From JANNSX01 sp046348995 (GTDB lineage: Bacteria; Pseudomonadota; Alphaproteobacteria; Rhizobiales; Hyphomicrobiaceae): a DNA stretch of 64,000 bases. The translations under genes and the position numbers were made by a program. Within the stretch, counting starts at the first letter, position 1. Each line of letters opens with the position of its first letter. The stretch spans positions 372,001 through 436,000 of the forward strand of contig JAXMDB010000001.1 in assembly GCA_046348995.1 (NCBI GenBank), given 5' to 3'. Of the stretch, positions 61,744 through 64,000 are shown piece by piece. The notes under the pieces are model-generated. The model saw nothing but the letters and a program-made list of their open reading frames with translations, did not search any database and was not told the DNA's origin.

Positions 61744-62631
61744 ATGAGCCGAAAAGACCTCCTCTCCGCCCTCATGGTGCCCGTCGTCTGGGGCATTGCC
61801 TTCGCGTTGGGCAAGCCCGCGACCGAGCACTTCCCGCCGATGCTCATGTTCGCGGGCGTCTATGGCTTCGTCGCCATCCTGTTCTCGCTTCTCTATCGCG
61901 GGCCCTACCACACGCCCTTTCTCTCCGGCCTCGTCCTCGGCTCGATGGTCGGAAGCATCCAGGCGATCCTGATCTTCTCCGGCCTCGCCGGGCTCGACGC
62001 GGCGGTGACGGTCATCGTGCTGCAGACCCAGGTGCCGATCTCCGTCATCGCCGATCGGATGATCAACGGCACGCAATTGAAGACCATGCAGGTCGCGGGC
62101 GTGCTCGTCGCCTTCCTCGGCGTCGCGGTGATCGCCGGCATGCCGGCAAAGCCACCCGCTGCCGTGCCCTTGGCGCTGTTGCTCGCCGGCGCCGTCGTAT
62201 GGGCATTCGGCCAGGCTCTGGTCCGGCGCCTCGGTCGCGACGAGGGGCCGAAACTGCTGGCACTGATCGGCCTCCATGCGGCGCCCCAGCTGCTGGTCGG
62301 CTCGTTGCTGCTGGAGAGCGGGCAGATGGCAGCGATCACCGGCGCCGGCAGCATCGCGTGGGGCTCGTTCTTGTTGCTGACCGTCTTCGGTTTCGGCATC
62401 GGCAACCTTACCTGGTACATCCTGATGAAGCGCCTGCGGCTGGCCGAGCTCGCGCCCTTTCTGCTTCTGATGCCGGTCATCGGCGTCATCACCAGCGCGC
62501 TCGTGCTCGGCGAGCGGCTGGAGCCCATCCAGCTCGCCGGCGGCGTCATTGTGCTCGCTGGCCTTGCCATGGTGCTCGGGATCGGCCAAAGGGGCGGCGG
62601 AACCCGTAGCCAGGCCGAGACAGCGTCGTGA
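61744..62631 (+). CDS. EamA/DMT-family transporter
   Basis: A 295-aa ten-helix transporter with MVPVVWGIAFALGKPA at helix 1, GLDAAVTVIVLQTQVPI in the first repeat and AELAPFLLLMPVIGVITSALVLGE in the second. The style is like YedA/RhtA-type exporters of amino acids, but the substrate is unknown. Its stop overlaps the GTG start of the methyltransferase gene (GTGA). Confidence 0.87.
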   Translation: MSRKDLLSALMVPVVWGIAFALGKPATEHFPPMLMFAGVYGFVAILFSLLYRGPYHTPFLSGLVLGSMVGSIQAILIFSGLAGLDAAVTVIVLQTQVPISVIADRMINGTQLKTMQVAGVLVAFLGVAVIAGMPAKPPAAVPLALLLAGAVVWAFGQALVRRLGRDEGPKLLALIGLHAAPQLLVGSLLLESGQMAAITGAGSIAWGSFLLLTVFGFGIGNLTWYILMKRLRLAELAPFLLLMPVIGVITSALVLGERLEPIQLAGGVIVLAGLAMVLGIGQRGGGTRSQAETAS

Positions 62632-63875
62632 CCATCGCCACCGAGGCCGCCATCAACGGTGGCGAGCCGACCCACACACCGTCAGGCTTGCGCGTCATCG
62701 ACATCGTGCGTTTCGCCTATGCGGAGGGCCTTGCAGCCGGCGATGCGATGGGCGCGCCCCCGATCGGCCGGGAGGGGCTTTCGGAAGCCGTCAACTTCTG
62801 TGCCGACCGGGCTTGCGACCGGGCGAACGCGCACTGCCAGGGCTGCCGGCTCGCGGTCGACACCGCCGGCATCAAGACGCTCGACGCCTATCTCGCCCAA
62901 TTCTCGGCGGTCACCGCCGCCGATACGGGCCTGACGCTCCTGCCCGGCGGCGCGCTGCCGGCCCTCACCGTCCCGAGCCTCGATCATCTCGCCAAGACCT
63001 GGTCCGGCGAGGAGGTGTTCTACCTCGCCCGCCGCGTGCATCGCCGCATGGTTAAGGAAGCCAATCCGCGCGCCAAGCAGATGGCGGGGGGCATCGAGGG
63101 CGAGGGCCCGATCGTGCTGCTGGTGCGGCCGCAGATGGCCGACAATATCGGCATGGTCGCCCGGGCCATGGCCAACTTCGGGCTCGAGGAGCTGCGCCTC
63201 GTCGAGCCGCGCGACGGCTGGCCGAACGAGAAGGCCCGCGCGGCCGCGTCCGGCGCCAACTACGTCATCGACCAGGCGACGGCCTTTCCGGACCTGAAAG
63301 ACGCCGTCGGCGACCTCCATTGGGTTTGCGCCACCACGGCCCGCCAGCGGCATATGGACAAGCCACTGCTCTCGCCGGAGCAGGCGGCCGCCGAGCTGCT
63401 TCGCCGCATCGAGGAGGGGCAGCGCTGCGCCATTCTCTTTGGGCCCGAGCGGCAAGGGCTCGAAAACGACGACGTGGCACTGGCGGATGCCGTCGTCATG
63501 GCCCCCGTCAACCCCCGCTTTGCGTCCCTCAACCTCGCCCAGGCGGTGTTGCTGCTCGGTTACGAGTGGCTGAAGACCGCTCGGCTTGGGACGCTTGGCC
63601 GCGTCACCCCGAAAGAGGTGGAAATGCAGGCCGGGCCCCGTCCCAAGGGCGGTCCGCTCGCCTCCAAGGACGAGCTCATCGGCCTCTTCGACCACCTCGA
63701 GGCTGAGCTGGACGACGCAGGCTTCTTGAAACCGCCGGAGAAACGCGCCTCGATGGTGAGGAACATCCGCACCCTCATCCAGCGCATGGAGCCGAGCGAG
63801 CAGGAGGTCAGAACGCTGCGTGGCATCGTGGCGGCCCTCACATATGCGCACAAGCGTCGTGACCGCCAGCCATAG
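62628..63875 (+). CDS. TrmJ/TrmH-family RNA methyltransferase with Cys-rich N-terminal extension
   Basis: The 415-aa product has, from about residue 158, a SPOUT methyltransferase domain of TrmJ type (LVRPQMADNIGMVARAMANF, later ILFGPERQGLENDDV and FASLNLAQAVLLLGYEW), which 2'-O-methylates tRNA position 32 in known members. The first 150 residues are not part of that family and contain C58-x4-C63-x6-C70-x2-C73, a possible metal site. The start is GTG 62628, coupled to the previous stop; an ATG at 63081 could give a 264-aa TrmJ of standard length but has no ribosome site. Confidence 0.85.
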   Translation: MTIATEAAINGGEPTHTPSGLRVIDIVRFAYAEGLAAGDAMGAPPIGREGLSEAVNFCADRACDRANAHCQGCRLAVDTAGIKTLDAYLAQFSAVTAADTGLTLLPGGALPALTVPSLDHLAKTWSGEEVFYLARRVHRRMVKEANPRAKQMAGGIEGEGPIVLLVRPQMADNIGMVARAMANFGLEELRLVEPRDGWPNEKARAAASGANYVIDQATAFPDLKDAVGDLHWVCATTARQRHMDKPLLSPEQAAAELLRRIEEGQRCAILFGPERQGLENDDVALADAVVMAPVNPRFASLNLAQAVLLLGYEWLKTARLGTLGRVTPKEVEMQAGPRPKGGPLASKDELIGLFDHLEAELDDAGFLKPPEKRASMVRNIRTLIQRMEPSEQEVRTLRGIVAALTYAHKRRDRQP

Positions 63876-63970
63876 TTTGGCCCCGATTTCGGATAGGACA
63901 TTGCCCGGCGTCGGTGCTAGCGTCCGTACAACCAAAACAAATACCGATCAGACAGGGCTGGGGTGAATTG

Positions 63971-64000
63971 ATGAGGGTCATGCAGGCGCTCGCCGGATTG
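63971..64000 (+). CDS. Start of a gene that runs off the window
   Basis: An ATG at 63971 begins an open frame of ten codons to the window end (MRVMQALAGL), after GGGGTGAATTG. Too short to identify. The 95-base gap before it may hold a promoter. Confidence 0.35.
   Translation, partial: MRVMQALAGL

Overview
The window is a GC-rich chromosomal stretch, densely coded on both strands, that reads as an alphaproteobacterium of the order Hyphomicrobiales (Rhizobiales). The evidence is a complete fixNOQP-fixGHIS type cluster behind a FixK/FNR box, an NnrU-family protein, DUF2585 and DUF937 proteins, a eukaryote-like NADP isocitrate dehydrogenase, and intergenic palindromic repeats of types common in that order. 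No rRNA, tRNA, CRISPR array, transposase or integrase was found. I do not assign a genus.

Layout. 1-900: the 3' end of a gene that starts outside the window, a strong terminator and a small secreted protein. 1054-9005: ccoN-O-Q-P-G-H-I-S, encoding the high-affinity cbb3 oxidase and its copper and haem assembly factors. Most junctions are translationally coupled, and ccoQ (59 aa) and ccoS (60 aa) are complete. 9018-13500: membrane proteins (DUF2189; a DUF2157 + GDYXXLXY pair), a universal stress protein, a RidA-family protein and a secreted protein. 13561-17770: a DMT exporter, DUF937 and DUF2585 proteins, a short RTX calcium-binding protein, a lytic-transglycosylase-like protein and a small conserved protein. 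17843-33905: an accessory, nitrogen-compound-oriented region. It holds a DAO-type oxidoreductase, a frameshifted amidohydrolase, an AT-rich DUF2971 gene, purA, an ornithine cyclodeaminase-like protein, a GNAT, two arginase-family paralogues with an altered metal motif separated by two tiny membrane proteins, 1.2 kb of palindromic repeats, and a minus-strand run amidase - EamA exporter - FAD monooxygenase - alpha/beta hydrolase. 34075-39158: SDR, luciferase-like monooxygenase, an ArsR-SRPBCC operon with tandem operators, NnrU, and a MOSC protein. 39242-46947: panB, a YfgM-like TPR protein, bamB, then a DMT exporter, Pit phosphate transporter, Nudix hydrolase and der. 47216-50297: holC, a methyltransferase, a FetAB-like ABC pair and a membrane protein. 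50294-56684: a LacI regulator with its own operator, a large RTX protein, ComEC, and an inverse-autotransporter-like barrel interrupted by an in-frame stop. 56744-64000: icd, an acyl-CoA carboxylase beta subunit bracketed by composite repeats, an acyl-CoA ligase-like gene, a DMT exporter, a TrmJ-like methyltransferase with a cysteine-rich N-terminal extension, and the start of one more gene.

How it fits together. The cbb3 cluster gives microaerobic respiration under probable FixK/FNR control. The central region looks like uptake-and-breakdown capacity for amides, guanidino and amino compounds, with several exporters. The housekeeping genes (purA, panB, bamB, der, holC, icd) are intact and conserved. 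The parts least explained by known biology are the DUF2971 island, the GGDD-type arginase pair, the cysteine-cluster extension on the TrmJ-like protein, and genes bracketed by direct copies of palindromic repeats. I see no convincing complete new multi-gene system; these are the best leads.
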